A stretch of DNA of 36,596 nt from Bacteroidales bacterium (GCA_017417385.1 JAFPZF010000051.1:1-36596), one strand, 5' to 3'; counted from the first letter of the stretch, positions 1-7,991 are shown. The notes: generated by a model not told the origin, from the letters alone. Translations and numbers: made by a program.

Positions 1-2
1 AG

Positions 3-116
3 TTTGGCATAGAAATACCGGAGAACTGCGCCCCTCAGTACGTGTCAAGAAAGAAATCTGCGACACCAAAAGTCGGTCGCCCAGCTAAGCCTAAAACCGT
101 CAACCAGGAATTCTAG
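3..116 (+). CDS. C-terminal end of an unknown protein, truncated by the window edge
   Basis: Frame 3 is open from the first base to a TAG at 114-116 and gives 37 residues. The tail is basic and proline-rich and contains VGRPAKPK, which looks like an AT-hook-type or disordered basic tail; nothing else can be recognised. The stop lies only 23 nt before the ATG of the reverse transcriptase gene, so the two may be co-transcribed and the product could be a partner of that system. The other two forward frames stop earlier (frame 1 at once, frame 2 at 86-88). The call is tentative because so little of the gene is present. Confidence 0.4.
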   Translation, partial: FGIEIPENCAPQYVSRKKSATPKVGRPAKPKTVNQEF

Positions 117-139
117 GTAAAAAGTGCGGGAAAACTCGG

Positions 140-3070
140 ATGAAGTTGAAGAGCTATTGCTACTATAGCTCTACGGACTTGTTTGTGAGTAGTAAGATAG
201 CAGAGAGGGAGACAAGTATACTTGGGCAACAATTGGAGAATATAGAAAAGGGAGATACAATCTTTAATAGTTTTGAGGAGCTCATTAAGAGTTTGGAGAA
301 AGGGGTTCTTAGTCGGAGCCTGAGACGGGATATAGGGTGTAAGGCAGTTATTAAGAAGCAGAAAGACAAGCGAGAGAATAATAAAGAAAATCAGAGCAAC
401 GGGACGTCTGCTATCGGAGACGACAATCAAACAGACAACTCAGTTAAAGCTTTAAGCAACGAGAGCGAAGCATACAAGAGCGAAGTAGAAGGAGAAGGGG
501 AATGGGAATGGGAATGGGAGTGCAACTTCATGATAGACGCTCCCGTCGAAGTGCACTTGATTGCAGTACTCTGGCTAATGTTCACAGGGAAAAAGATACA
601 AATCAAACTGAAAGAGAGAGGATTGCTCAAGCATAGCTACGTATACGAATTGAACTTATGCACTGTTGAGAAAGAAAATGGAGATGAAGAAGAAAGCTTT
701 GCAAGTAAACATCAGTTGTATAAGCCATATTTCTACGGATATAAGAAATGGCAAGACGACCCGATAGACGAGGTCAAACATGTGATAGACAAGGGGAACG
801 ACGCAACGATAGTGAGCATGGACATACGTCGATTCTTCTATTCCGTTGACATTGACGTGAAGACACTCGTTGTAGAAATTCTCGGAAATGAAGTTGACGA
901 TACGGACATAACACTCAGTAGCCTCCTGAATGATATACACAGTAAATACAAGGAGGCTGTAATGAATGATCAATATGCTAAATGTAGGGACACAGAGACT
1001 TTTGAGGGAAAGGTAGAAAGGCGATTCCTGCCCGTTGGACTTCTTTCGTCAGGACTGATTGCCAATGCATACATGTCTAAGTTTGATGACAAGGTAATGA
1101 AGGAGTTGCGTCCTGCATTCTATGGAAGGTATGTTGACGACATGGTGTTTGTATTGAAGGGATGCAACCGAGATGATACTATGAAAGTATTATCGGATGC
1201 AGGTATTATAGAGAAAGAGGATAATTTGTATAAGCTTAAAGGAGACTGGGGAAAGGGTGAAGTGAGAGTAAACGAAGACAAGGTAAAGGTAGCGTTTTTC
1301 AAGAATACAGAGTCGTTATCGTTGCTGACAGTGTTTCAGAAGAACATGAAGCATGCGAGCAGTGAGTTCAGGTTCCTGCCCGATTATGATGACGTGTTTA
1401 GAGACTATGACGAGAAAACATACAAGCTTAACTATAAGGACTCGGTAAACAAGCTTCAATGCGTTGAGGGAAGTCGTGTTGACAAGTATGGACTGTCAAA
1501 ATATTTGACGAAAACAATAATGGTGTCGAAGCTAACAGGAGTTATAGACAAGCAAATCAAAGAAAAATTCGAAGGGTTGTCAAAAGAGCTGTTGCTCATA
1601 TTCCAAGGGAAGCAGGCAATAGAGCTGTCGGCACTCTGGGGGAAGATGTTCACGTTGTTCTACATTTACGGACGACGAAGAGACATACAGAAACTAAGGA
1701 AGCAGATAGAAAAAGCCGTTGAGATGGCACCACCTGTTTTAGGTAATGACATAAGGGTGTTGAGAGTCCTGACAGAGGCTCGGGCCGCAGCATTGTGCCC
1801 CGAAGAGGTGAAAGACAAGGAAGTCAAGGAGAATGCAGTAGCGTACAGGGTATCCAATATGTTCAATCACAACTTGGTGTGTACGCCATGCCTAAATTAT
1901 AGCAAGGGACTTGTTAGCGGTGAAGGGTATCTAAATCTATTTAAGAACCATAATAACAAGGTAAAAGAACGGCTCATCGACGTTCTGCTTAAATTGAGTC
2001 CACGATTTATCTCACTCGACGAATTACAAGTATATGAATGGCTCAATGGGTGTAGCTTGTCTGGAGTAGATATGTACAAGAATCAATTCCCACAGGAGGA
2101 AAAAGATAGACATGAATGGAAACCTAAAAAGCACAATGGGGTTGAAGTCTTGACAATAAAAGACATTGGTGAGAATAGTAGTGATGGGAAAGAAGACTAC
2201 GGAAAGAAAATACGCGTAGCCATCAGCAATACAACTATCAAAGAAGGAGAGTTTTTTGCTCCATTGAAGAATGACAAACCGACAGGGGACAAGAAACGAT
2301 TTGAGGCCATAGTCAACATGGTCAACGAGGCGGCAAAATGGAATTGCAACATGATAGTCATGCCCGAGGTATATTTGCCGCACGAATGGTTAGAGTATGC
2401 AGCATATCTAAGCAAGACGAAGCAGATTGCGATAGTCACAGGGGTAACAATAAGGAAGACTGGGAACAATACGGCGCAAAACAGCATAGCGACAATATTG
2501 CCATATAAGGATAATGGCAGAAAGTCGAGCTTCGTGCATGTAAGATGCAAGAAATACTATTCTCCGAAAGAAATATTAAACATCGAGGATTTAGGTTATA
2601 GAGTTGACACAAATGAAAGTCAAGACATAACCATATTCCACTGGAGAGGCGTGTACTTTGCTGTATACTATTGTTTTGAGTTGGCGTCGGTAGAAGACAG
2701 AGCGAAGTGCAAATCTAAAGTAGACTTTGTAGTTGCCGTCGAACACAACAGCGACACGAACTATTTCAGCGACATAATAGGTTCATACTCAAGAGACATA
2801 CATGCGTACATTGTGCAAGTCAATGATGCAGCGTACGGAGACTCAAGGGTGATAAAGCCATCAAAGACAGAGATAAGGAACGACATCATTGTAAAAGGTG
2901 GCAAGAATGACTGCATTCTAGTGACGGATATGGAAATAGGAGAATTGCGTCGTTTTCAGCAACACAAGAATGGCAACGTTGTCGGACTAAAGGACTTCAA
3001 GCCGCTGCCACCAAACTTCAAACCCGAAGGCTTGATGGTGAGGATAAATGACAAGGATGAATTCAACTAG
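140..3070 (+). CDS. Reverse transcriptase-nitrilase fusion, DRT type 1 / UG1-like defence protein
   Basis: The 976-residue protein has an RT palm in the N-terminal half and a carbon-nitrogen hydrolase (nitrilase) domain at about 690-960. RT motif A is SMDIRRFF with Asp near 228, motif B is LPVGLLSSG near 297, and motif C is YVDD at 331-334. The nitrilase triad appears intact: Glu 743 in VMPEVYLP, Lys 804/805 in RCKKYY and Cys 845 in YYCFE. This architecture is that of the UG1 class of 'unknown group' RTs, known as defence-associated reverse transcriptases against phages; a related nitrilase-bearing UG group cannot be excluded. Residues 78-125 form an acidic low-complexity linker ending in WEWEWE, encoded by a GGGAAT-type hexamer repeat. 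Function in this host is inferred. Base composition looks more AT-rich than the housekeeping genes downstream, which suggests transfer. Confidence 0.88.
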   Translation: MKLKSYCYYSSTDLFVSSKIAERETSILGQQLENIEKGDTIFNSFEELIKSLEKGVLSRSLRRDIGCKAVIKKQKDKRENNKENQSNGTSAIGDDNQTDNSVKALSNESEAYKSEVEGEGEWEWEWECNFMIDAPVEVHLIAVLWLMFTGKKIQIKLKERGLLKHSYVYELNLCTVEKENGDEEESFASKHQLYKPYFYGYKKWQDDPIDEVKHVIDKGNDATIVSMDIRRFFYSVDIDVKTLVVEILGNEVDDTDITLSSLLNDIHSKYKEAVMNDQYAKCRDTETFEGKVERRFLPVGLLSSGLIANAYMSKFDDKVMKELRPAFYGRYVDDMVFVLKGCNRDDTMKVLSDAGIIEKEDNLYKLKGDWGKGEVRVNEDKVKVAFFKNTESLSLLTVFQKNMKHASSEFRFLPDYDDVFRDYDEKTYKLNYKDSVNKLQCVEGSRVDKYGLSKYLTKTIMVSKLTGVIDKQIKEKFEGLSKELLLIFQGKQAIELSALWGKMFTLFYIYGRRRDIQKLRKQIEKAVEMAPPVLGNDIRVLRVLTEARAAALCPEEVKDKEVKENAVAYRVSNMFNHNLVCTPCLNYSKGLVSGEGYLNLFKNHNNKVKERLIDVLLKLSPRFISLDELQVYEWLNGCSLSGVDMYKNQFPQEEKDRHEWKPKKHNGVEVLTIKDIGENSSDGKEDYGKKIRVAISNTTIKEGEFFAPLKNDKPTGDKKRFEAIVNMVNEAAKWNCNMIVMPEVYLPHEWLEYAAYLSKTKQIAIVTGVTIRKTGNNTAQNSIATILPYKDNGRKSSFVHVRCKKYYSPKEILNIEDLGYRVDTNESQDITIFHWRGVYFAVYYCFELASVEDRAKCKSKVDFVVAVEHNSDTNYFSDIIGSYSRDIHAYIVQVNDAAYGDSRVIKPSKTEIRNDIIVKGGKNDCILVTDMEIGELRRFQQHKNGNVVGLKDFKPLPPNFKPEGLMVRINDKDEFN

Positions 3071-3095
3071 AGTAATAACCAATAATACATAGATT

Positions 3096-5078
3096 ATGAA
3101 ACAGATACTGATGATGATTTTCTGCATGTTGATGGTGTCAGTGCAGGGAGAGGCGAATGTGGTGGCATCAGGCGATGGGTGGACCTTGAGCGATGATGGA
3201 ACGCTGACGGTGACTGGGAACAATGTGAGGGTTGCGTCCGACAATAGAGTCAAGAAAGTTGTAGTGAGTTCTTCTGTGACGAGTATAGGGGCGTATGCTT
3301 TTTCAGGTTGCTTCGGGTTGGCGAGCGTGGAGATCCCGAGTAGCGTGAAGAGTATCGGGGAACGAGCTTTTCAGGGTTGCGGGTTGACGGGGGAGTTGAA
3401 GATCCCGAGCGGCGTGACGAGCATAGGGGTGGCTGCTTTCTCAGGTTGCAGTGGGTTGGCGCGTGTGGAGATCCCGAGTAGCGTGAAGAGTATCGGGGAA
3501 ATAGCTTTTTCAGGTTGCAGCGGGTTGACGGGGGAGTTGAAGATCCCGAGCGGCGTGACAAGTATAGGGCACGATGCATTCTCTCGTTGCAGCGGATTGG
3601 CGAGCGTGGAGATACCGAATAGCGTGACGAGTATAGGGGCGTATGCTTTTTCAGGTTGCAGTAGGTTGGCGCGTGTGGCTATCCCGAGCAGCGTGACGAG
3701 CATAGGGAGCGGTGTTTTCTCTGGTTGCAGCGGATTGGAGAGCATAGAGGTTGATAAGGATAACACGAAGTATGATAGCAGAGGAGGTTGCAATGCTATC
3801 ATAGAGACGGAGGCAAACACACTTGTGGCTGGATGTAAGAACACTGTTATCCCGAGCAGCGTGACGAGCATAGGGGTGGTTGCTTTTTCAGATTGCAGTG
3901 GGTTGACGGGGGAGTTGAAGATCCCGAGCGGCGTGACGAGCATAGGGGGTCATGCATTCTCTGGTTGCAGCGGATTGGCGAGCGTGGAGATGCCGAATAG
4001 CGTGACGAGCATAGGGGATAATGCATTCTATGGTTGCAGCGGATTGGCGAGCGTGGAGATACCGAATAGCGTGAAGAGTATCGGGGAACAAGCTTTTTCA
4101 GGTTGTAGCGGGTTGGAGAGCATAGAGGTTGACAAGGATAACACGAAGTATGACAGCAGAGGAGATTGCAATGCTATCATAGAGACGGAGACAAACACAC
4201 TTGTGGCTGGATGTAAGAACACTGTTATCCCGAGCAGCGTGACGAGTATAGGGGATCATGCATTCTCTGGTTGCAGCGGATTGACGAGCGTGGAGATACC
4301 GAGTAGCGTGACGAGCATAGGGTACGAGGCTTTCTATGGTTGCAGCGGATTGGAGAGCGTGGAGATGCCGAATAGCGTGACGAGCATAGGGGAATGGGCT
4401 TTCTATGGTTGCAGCGGATTGGCGAACGTGGAGATACCGAATAGCGTGACGAGCATAGGGAGGTCTGCATTCTCTGGTTGCAGCGGATTGGCGAGCGTGG
4501 AGATACCGAATAGCGTGACGAACATAGGGAATAGTGCTTTCTCTGGTTGTAGCGGATTGAAGAGTATAATTAGCTGGATAGAGAAACCTCAGAAATGCAA
4601 TCTGGGGGTGAGTGGAATCACCATTTACGCGTACAATGGAACGCGACGGCAGTATAGGGCCGCATGGGGAAACAAAAATACTTACATCGGCGCCAAAAGT
4701 GAGGTATGTCTTGTCAACACAGACAATACGGTCATAATTAGCGATTTTGCCTCCGTCGTCCGTATCGAGTTTTCCGATGACGGTACGTCTTACCGCCTAG
4801 TTGCCCGCTCCGACGGCGGCACAATAGCCTCAGGCACTGTCGAATCTCTCCAACGTATCAGTTTCGTTGGCGATGACATAGAGCCAATTAACTCAACTGC
4901 CTTTTCTGTCGTCAAAGGCACAGTTCAAGGCAAGACAAACAGTTCTATTCGCATCTACACGATCTCTGGTCGGCTTGTGCGCTGCAGTTCTGCAGGCAGC
5001 ATCTTAACAACGGACCTCCCTGCTGGTCTCTACATCATCACAGATGGTGTCAACGCATCCAAAATGATAATCAAATAG
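3096..5078 (+). CDS. BspA-like leucine-rich-repeat surface protein with type IX-like C-terminus
   Basis: The 660-residue protein starts with a signal peptide (about residues 1-20). It then carries 16 LRR_5/BspA-type units of about 23 residues built on IPSSVTSIGxxAFSGCSGL. Units 7 and 11 are followed by nearly identical 33-residue inserts starting VDKDNTKYDSRG. The last 80 residues resemble a type IX secretion/Por sorting domain: IYTISGRLV, then LPAGLYIIT, ending KMIIK. BspA-like proteins are typically exposed and bind host proteins or other bacteria; that role is inferred here. The repeats are almost identical in DNA, so recent expansion or homogenisation is likely. The gene starts 25 nt after the RT-nitrilase gene and ends 6 nt before the next one. 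Confidence 0.9.
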   Translation: MKQILMMIFCMLMVSVQGEANVVASGDGWTLSDDGTLTVTGNNVRVASDNRVKKVVVSSSVTSIGAYAFSGCFGLASVEIPSSVKSIGERAFQGCGLTGELKIPSGVTSIGVAAFSGCSGLARVEIPSSVKSIGEIAFSGCSGLTGELKIPSGVTSIGHDAFSRCSGLASVEIPNSVTSIGAYAFSGCSRLARVAIPSSVTSIGSGVFSGCSGLESIEVDKDNTKYDSRGGCNAIIETEANTLVAGCKNTVIPSSVTSIGVVAFSDCSGLTGELKIPSGVTSIGGHAFSGCSGLASVEMPNSVTSIGDNAFYGCSGLASVEIPNSVKSIGEQAFSGCSGLESIEVDKDNTKYDSRGDCNAIIETETNTLVAGCKNTVIPSSVTSIGDHAFSGCSGLTSVEIPSSVTSIGYEAFYGCSGLESVEMPNSVTSIGEWAFYGCSGLANVEIPNSVTSIGRSAFSGCSGLASVEIPNSVTNIGNSAFSGCSGLKSIISWIEKPQKCNLGVSGITIYAYNGTRRQYRAAWGNKNTYIGAKSEVCLVNTDNTVIISDFASVVRIEFSDDGTSYRLVARSDGGTIASGTVESLQRISFVGDDIEPINSTAFSVVKGTVQGKTNSSIRIYTISGRLVRCSSAGSILTTDLPAGLYIITDGVNASKMIIK

Positions 5079-5084
5079 CAAGAT

Positions 5085-5846
5085 ATGAAAAGCAAAATAA
5101 CGCTATTCGCTTTCTCAGCGATATTAATCCTCTCCTTGTTCTCTTCCATAGCTGGAGCACAGGTGGCCTGTGGCTGGTACAACGGCCTACCTGTCTTCGC
5201 AGAGGAGATTGTCAAGTTAGACAGCATCTATTTTGATTCAGTTGAAGAATCCGTTGAAGAGCCTGCCGAAGATCAAGTCCGCGGCTGGTACAATGGCGAG
5301 CAACTATTCACCAAGGAGGTTGACAAGTTGGATAGTATTAGTTTACGATTACTCGGTCAGCATGTCGTAATCAACCTTCCTCACATCAAGGGCGACGCCT
5401 TCATTCAGTCCTTCTATCAGGCTTGCACAGACTGGGTATGGGACTATGTCGATACGAAGGCTGGCTTCACTATAAAAGGTCAGGGCTACGTCACGAGCTA
5501 CGGCAACAACGAGTACTACACGGGGAGTAGCGCCTACCAGAACGACGTTGACTGGAGGCCTGATAACGCCCGTCGGCAGTTTGCTTCTGGCTACGAGGGC
5601 ATGACAGACGAGCAGGTCGTAGAGCAGATGAAAAAGAACCTCATCGAGGCCTGGGCGGGAGCTCTCCTTCGTCTCTACCCCTACGCTAAACTTCTCTCCG
5701 GTTTCACATACACCATCAACTTTACAGCCTACTATATCGGCCTTATTACTGCTTCTGACCACGAATGGACTATTGACTACAAGATTGTTGATGGACGTTT
5801 CCAGTATGTTGAAGGCTCGTTGAAGGAAGTTCAATTATTCTATTGA
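5085..5846 (+). CDS. Secreted protein of unknown function with a duplicated GWYNG motif
   Basis: The 253-residue product has a clear signal peptide (hydrophobic core at residues 5-20, cleavage near AGA-QV). After it comes a unit GWYNGLPVFAEEIVKLDSI, repeated about 38 residues later as GWYNGEQLFTKEVDKLDSI, with an acidic Glu/Val spacer between. The remaining 160 residues are rich in aromatic residues and look globular; I do not recognise the fold. It begins 6 nt after the LRR gene stop, so the two are probably one transcript and may work together at the surface. A terminator follows. Confidence 0.75.
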   Translation: MKSKITLFAFSAILILSLFSSIAGAQVACGWYNGLPVFAEEIVKLDSIYFDSVEESVEEPAEDQVRGWYNGEQLFTKEVDKLDSISLRLLGQHVVINLPHIKGDAFIQSFYQACTDWVWDYVDTKAGFTIKGQGYVTSYGNNEYYTGSSAYQNDVDWRPDNARRQFASGYEGMTDEQVVEQMKKNLIEAWAGALLRLYPYAKLLSGFTYTINFTAYYIGLITASDHEWTIDYKIVDGRFQYVEGSLKEVQLFY

Positions 5847-5892
5847 ATAACTGGCAATTAGAAAGAGAACTCTAACATAAAACTATATCGAT

Positions 5893-5928
5893 ATCCCTCG
5901 CGTAGTGATATGCGGGGGGATTTTTTTT
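5893..5928 (+). terminator. Intrinsic terminator after the LRR/secreted protein pair
   Basis: ATCCCTCGC at 5893-5901 pairs with GCGGGGGGAT at 5912-5921 (one bulge and a wobble) and is followed by a run of eight T. It closes the accessory block. Confidence 0.75.
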
Positions 5929-5929
5929 A

Positions 5930-6190
5930 ATTAGGAATGAGGAATGAGGGGTCGGAGAGTATTTTAGCCTCACACAGAGAGCACAGAGGACACGGAGATT
6001 TTGATCACAGAGGCGAGCTGACGCTCGCTGGGAGAACACAGAGAAGGGGAGAGGGGGAAGAGAGAGAGGGAAGAGAAGAGACGGAGGAGGGACGGTAATA
6101 GAGAGGAGGAAAGAAGAGAGAGGAGGAAAGAAGGGAGAGATGGAAGGGAGAAGGAAGAGAAGGGAGAGAAAGATGCGAAAGGGAGCGAAA
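5930..6190. other. Gene-free purine-rich intergenic tract
   Basis: The stretch opens with short ATTAGGAATGAGG-type repeats and CACAGAG-rich sequence. It also contains a perfect 6-bp hairpin (GCGAGC TGAC GCTCGC, about 6013-6028). It then becomes almost purely A+G on the plus strand, including an uninterrupted purine run at 6040-6081. I see no credible gene; the reading frames through it are low-complexity. Confidence 0.7.
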
Positions 6191-6193
6191 GGC

Positions 6194-6243
6194 TTGGTGG
6201 AATAGACAAAAAGAGATAAATTTGATTGTCTGGAAAACCAGAC
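6194..6243 (+). promoter_or_regulatory. Bacteroidota-type promoter followed by a leader hairpin
   Basis: TTGG at 6194-6197 and TAAATTTG at 6217-6224 are separated by 19 nt and match the -33/-7 elements of Bacteroidota. Transcription should start near 6230. A perfect 6-bp stem with an AAAA loop (GTCTGG 6228-6233, CCAGAC 6238-6243) lies at the very start of the transcript and may protect the mRNA or act in regulation. The leader to the next ATG is about 100 nt. Confidence 0.65.
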
Positions 6244-6331
6244 ATCCCTAGAGCTCCCCTAGAGACAAGCGGAGGAGACGCGAAAAACGGACAAGCAAGA
6301 AAGAACCAACATAAACGAGAGGCGAAAAAAA

Positions 6332-6670
6332 ATGGCATATTGCAGAGAGTGCGGCAAAGAGATAAGCGGCTGGGCCACGGCGTGTCCTCACTGCGGGGCG
6401 CCAATCAAGGCGAGGCCACAGACCGGAGACGAGGAGTATTCAGTGGACACATTTGGAATCCTGGCGATAGTGCTGGGAGCAGTCGGGGCGCACTACTTCT
6501 ACATAGGGAAGACCGGAGCGGGGGTGCTACAGATATTATTCAACATCATAACACTGGGAATGGCGAACATAGTATCAGTGATATCTGGCGTAGTAGCGCT
6601 ATCGGGGACACAGGAAGAATTCGAGAACAGGTTCGTGTATACCGAAAAGACGTATCCACCACTATTCTAG
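6332..6670 (+). CDS. Zinc-ribbon plus TM2-domain small membrane protein
   Basis: The 112-residue protein begins with a zinc ribbon (CRECG near residue 4 and CPHCGAP near 20), followed after a short linker by two hydrophobic helices. The sequence between and around them, ILGAVGAHYFYIGKTGAGVLQ, is the TM2 signature (cf. GxxGxHxFYxG). TM2 proteins are inner-membrane proteins of unknown function. This is the first of five consecutive small membrane-protein genes, three of which share the zinc-ribbon head but carry a different membrane domain. The start is supported by the conserved zinc ribbon at the N-terminus. Confidence 0.88.
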   Translation: MAYCRECGKEISGWATACPHCGAPIKARPQTGDEEYSVDTFGILAIVLGAVGAHYFYIGKTGAGVLQILFNIITLGMANIVSVISGVVALSGTQEEFENRFVYTEKTYPPLF

Positions 6671-6755
6671 GGAATTTTTATAAATTGCTTTTTCTAAAAC
6701 TTTCCTCTAAGAGAGCAAATAAAGACAGGACACAAGAATAACACCGAGAAGAGAC

Positions 6756-7145
6756 ATGACACTAGTAAGATGCAGGGAGTGCGGACGAGAAGTATCGGAC
6801 ACCGCGACAGAGTGTCCTCACTGCGGGGCGAAGCTACAGAGCGGGAGCCAGCGGAGGGACAGTGAGCCGATGCCGGAGAGCTACCTGATATGGGGGATAG
6901 TAACGACAGTATGTTGCTGTCTGCCGTTTGGAATAGTTTCGATAGTCTATGCGAGCAAGGTCGAGGACTACTGGAGACAGGGGCTGCAAGACATGGCATA
7001 CGAGGCGGCAGCGAAAGCGAAGAAGTTTGCCATAATAGGGGCGGTAGCCGCACCACTTGTCGGAATCATACTGTTCATAGTAGCATCCATGATAATCGGC
7101 GACATGGGTATCATACAGGAGATACTGGAAGAGATAAACGACTAA
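6756..7145 (+). CDS. Zinc-ribbon plus CD225/dispanin-like membrane protein, copy 1
   Basis: The product is 129 residues. The N-terminal zinc ribbon has CRECG and CPHCG. The membrane part starts LIWGIVTTVCCCLPFGIVSIVYASKV, written here in parts as LIWGIVTTVCCCLP and FGIVSIVYASKV, which is the dispanin/CD225 re-entrant helix with its cysteine cluster and conserved basic end. A second transmembrane helix follows after the alpha-helical AYEAAAKAKK linker. Eukaryotic relatives (IFITM) alter membrane fusion; the bacterial role is unknown. Two tandem paralogues follow. Confidence 0.88.
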   Translation: MTLVRCRECGREVSDTATECPHCGAKLQSGSQRRDSEPMPESYLIWGIVTTVCCCLPFGIVSIVYASKVEDYWRQGLQDMAYEAAAKAKKFAIIGAVAAPLVGIILFIVASMIIGDMGIIQEILEEIND

Positions 7146-7207
7146 GAGGGAAGAAGGAGGAGAGAAGAGGGGAAGAAGGGAAAAGGGAAAAGGGAAGAAG
7201 GAGGAGA
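7144..7207 (+). repeat. 64-nt uninterrupted polypurine tract
   Basis: From the end of the first dispanin-like gene every base from 7144 to 7207 is A or G on the coding strand. It is one of several such tracts in this part of the window (6040-6081, 8455-8610, part of 13725-13757). Confidence 0.85.
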
Positions 7208-7253
7208 CACACCATAGAAGACATAAAACACACCAGATAAAACAAAGAAGGAA

Positions 7254-7616
7254 ATGACACTAATAAGATGCAGGGAGTGCGGACGAGAAGTATCTGACGC
7301 CGCAGCAAAGTGTCCGCATTGCGGAGCGCCGATAAAGGACGGAGGGCAGGTCAAGGGCAGAGAGCTCATGCCGGAGAGCAACCTGATATGGGGGGTAGTG
7401 ACGACAGTATGCTGCTGTCTGCCGTTTGGCATAGCGTCGATAATCCAGGCGAGCAAAGTCTCGAACTACTGGGATGGCGGGCAGTATGAGATGGCATACG
7501 AGGCGGCGGCGAAGGCGAAGAAGTACGCCATAATAGGGGCGGTAATCGCAGGTGTCGGAATCGCCGCGTACCTGATATTCTTATTTGTGTTCATCTATGT
7601 AATGAACAAACACTAA
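7254..7616 (+). CDS. Zinc-ribbon plus CD225/dispanin-like membrane protein, copy 2
   Basis: The 120-residue protein is a close paralogue of its upstream neighbour: the same zinc ribbon (CRECGREVSDAAAKCPHCGAP), the same NLIWGVVTTVCCCLPFG membrane helix with SKV at its end, the AYEAAAKAKK linker and a second hydrophobic helix at the C-terminus. It differs mainly in the linker after the zinc ribbon and in the shorter tail. The high identity with copy 1, including DNA, points to local tandem duplication. Gap to copy 3 is 15 nt. Confidence 0.88.
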   Translation: MTLIRCRECGREVSDAAAKCPHCGAPIKDGGQVKGRELMPESNLIWGVVTTVCCCLPFGIASIIQASKVSNYWDGGQYEMAYEAAAKAKKYAIIGAVIAGVGIAAYLIFLFVFIYVMNKH

Positions 7617-7631
7617 TAAAAACGAGAGAAT

Positions 7632-7976
7632 ATGGCAATAATCAGATGTCCGGAATGCGAGCGGGAAGTGTCTGACGAAGCAAGCACATGTCCGAACTGC
7701 GGAGCGCCGCTGAACAAGAAGAATGACAGAGCCATGTCGGAGATGCCGGAAAACCACATGGTATGGGCGATAGTGACGACAGTATGCTGCTGTCTGCCGT
7801 TTGGCATAATGTCGATAATCCAGGCGAGCAAAGTCTCGGGGTACTGGGAGAACGGAGAGTATGACGAGGCGATGGAGGCGAGCGAGAAGGCGAAGAAGTA
7901 TGCGCTGATAGGGACCGTAGTAGGTGCGCTCATAATCATAGTCCGCACAGCCATGGAAATAGTAGCAAGAAGATAG
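7632..7976 (+). CDS. Zinc-ribbon plus CD225/dispanin-like membrane protein, copy 3
   Basis: The 114-residue product has a zinc ribbon (CPECEREVSDEASTCPNCGAP) and the dispanin helix VTTVCCCLPFGIMSIIQASK, followed by EASEKAKKYA and a second hydrophobic helix. The second residue pair of the first zinc knuckle is CPEC rather than CREC, so this copy is the most diverged. It ends 15 nt before the TTG start of the DUF2752-like gene and probably shares its transcript. Confidence 0.88.
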   Translation: MAIIRCPECEREVSDEASTCPNCGAPLNKKNDRAMSEMPENHMVWAIVTTVCCCLPFGIMSIIQASKVSGYWENGEYDEAMEASEKAKKYALIGTVVGALIIIVRTAMEIVARR

Positions 7977-7991
7977 ACGGAGGAAGGGGCA

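Noticed and set aside
140-5078. A diversity-generating retroelement made of the RT and the hypervariable LRR repeats
   Set aside because: The RT carries a nitrilase domain of UG type and lacks a DGR arrangement; no template repeat with adenine-specific differences is visible, and the variable codons differ at all bases.
6226-6741. 171-residue plus-strand reading frame
   Set aside because: It overlaps the zinc-ribbon/TM2 gene in another frame and has shadow-type composition.
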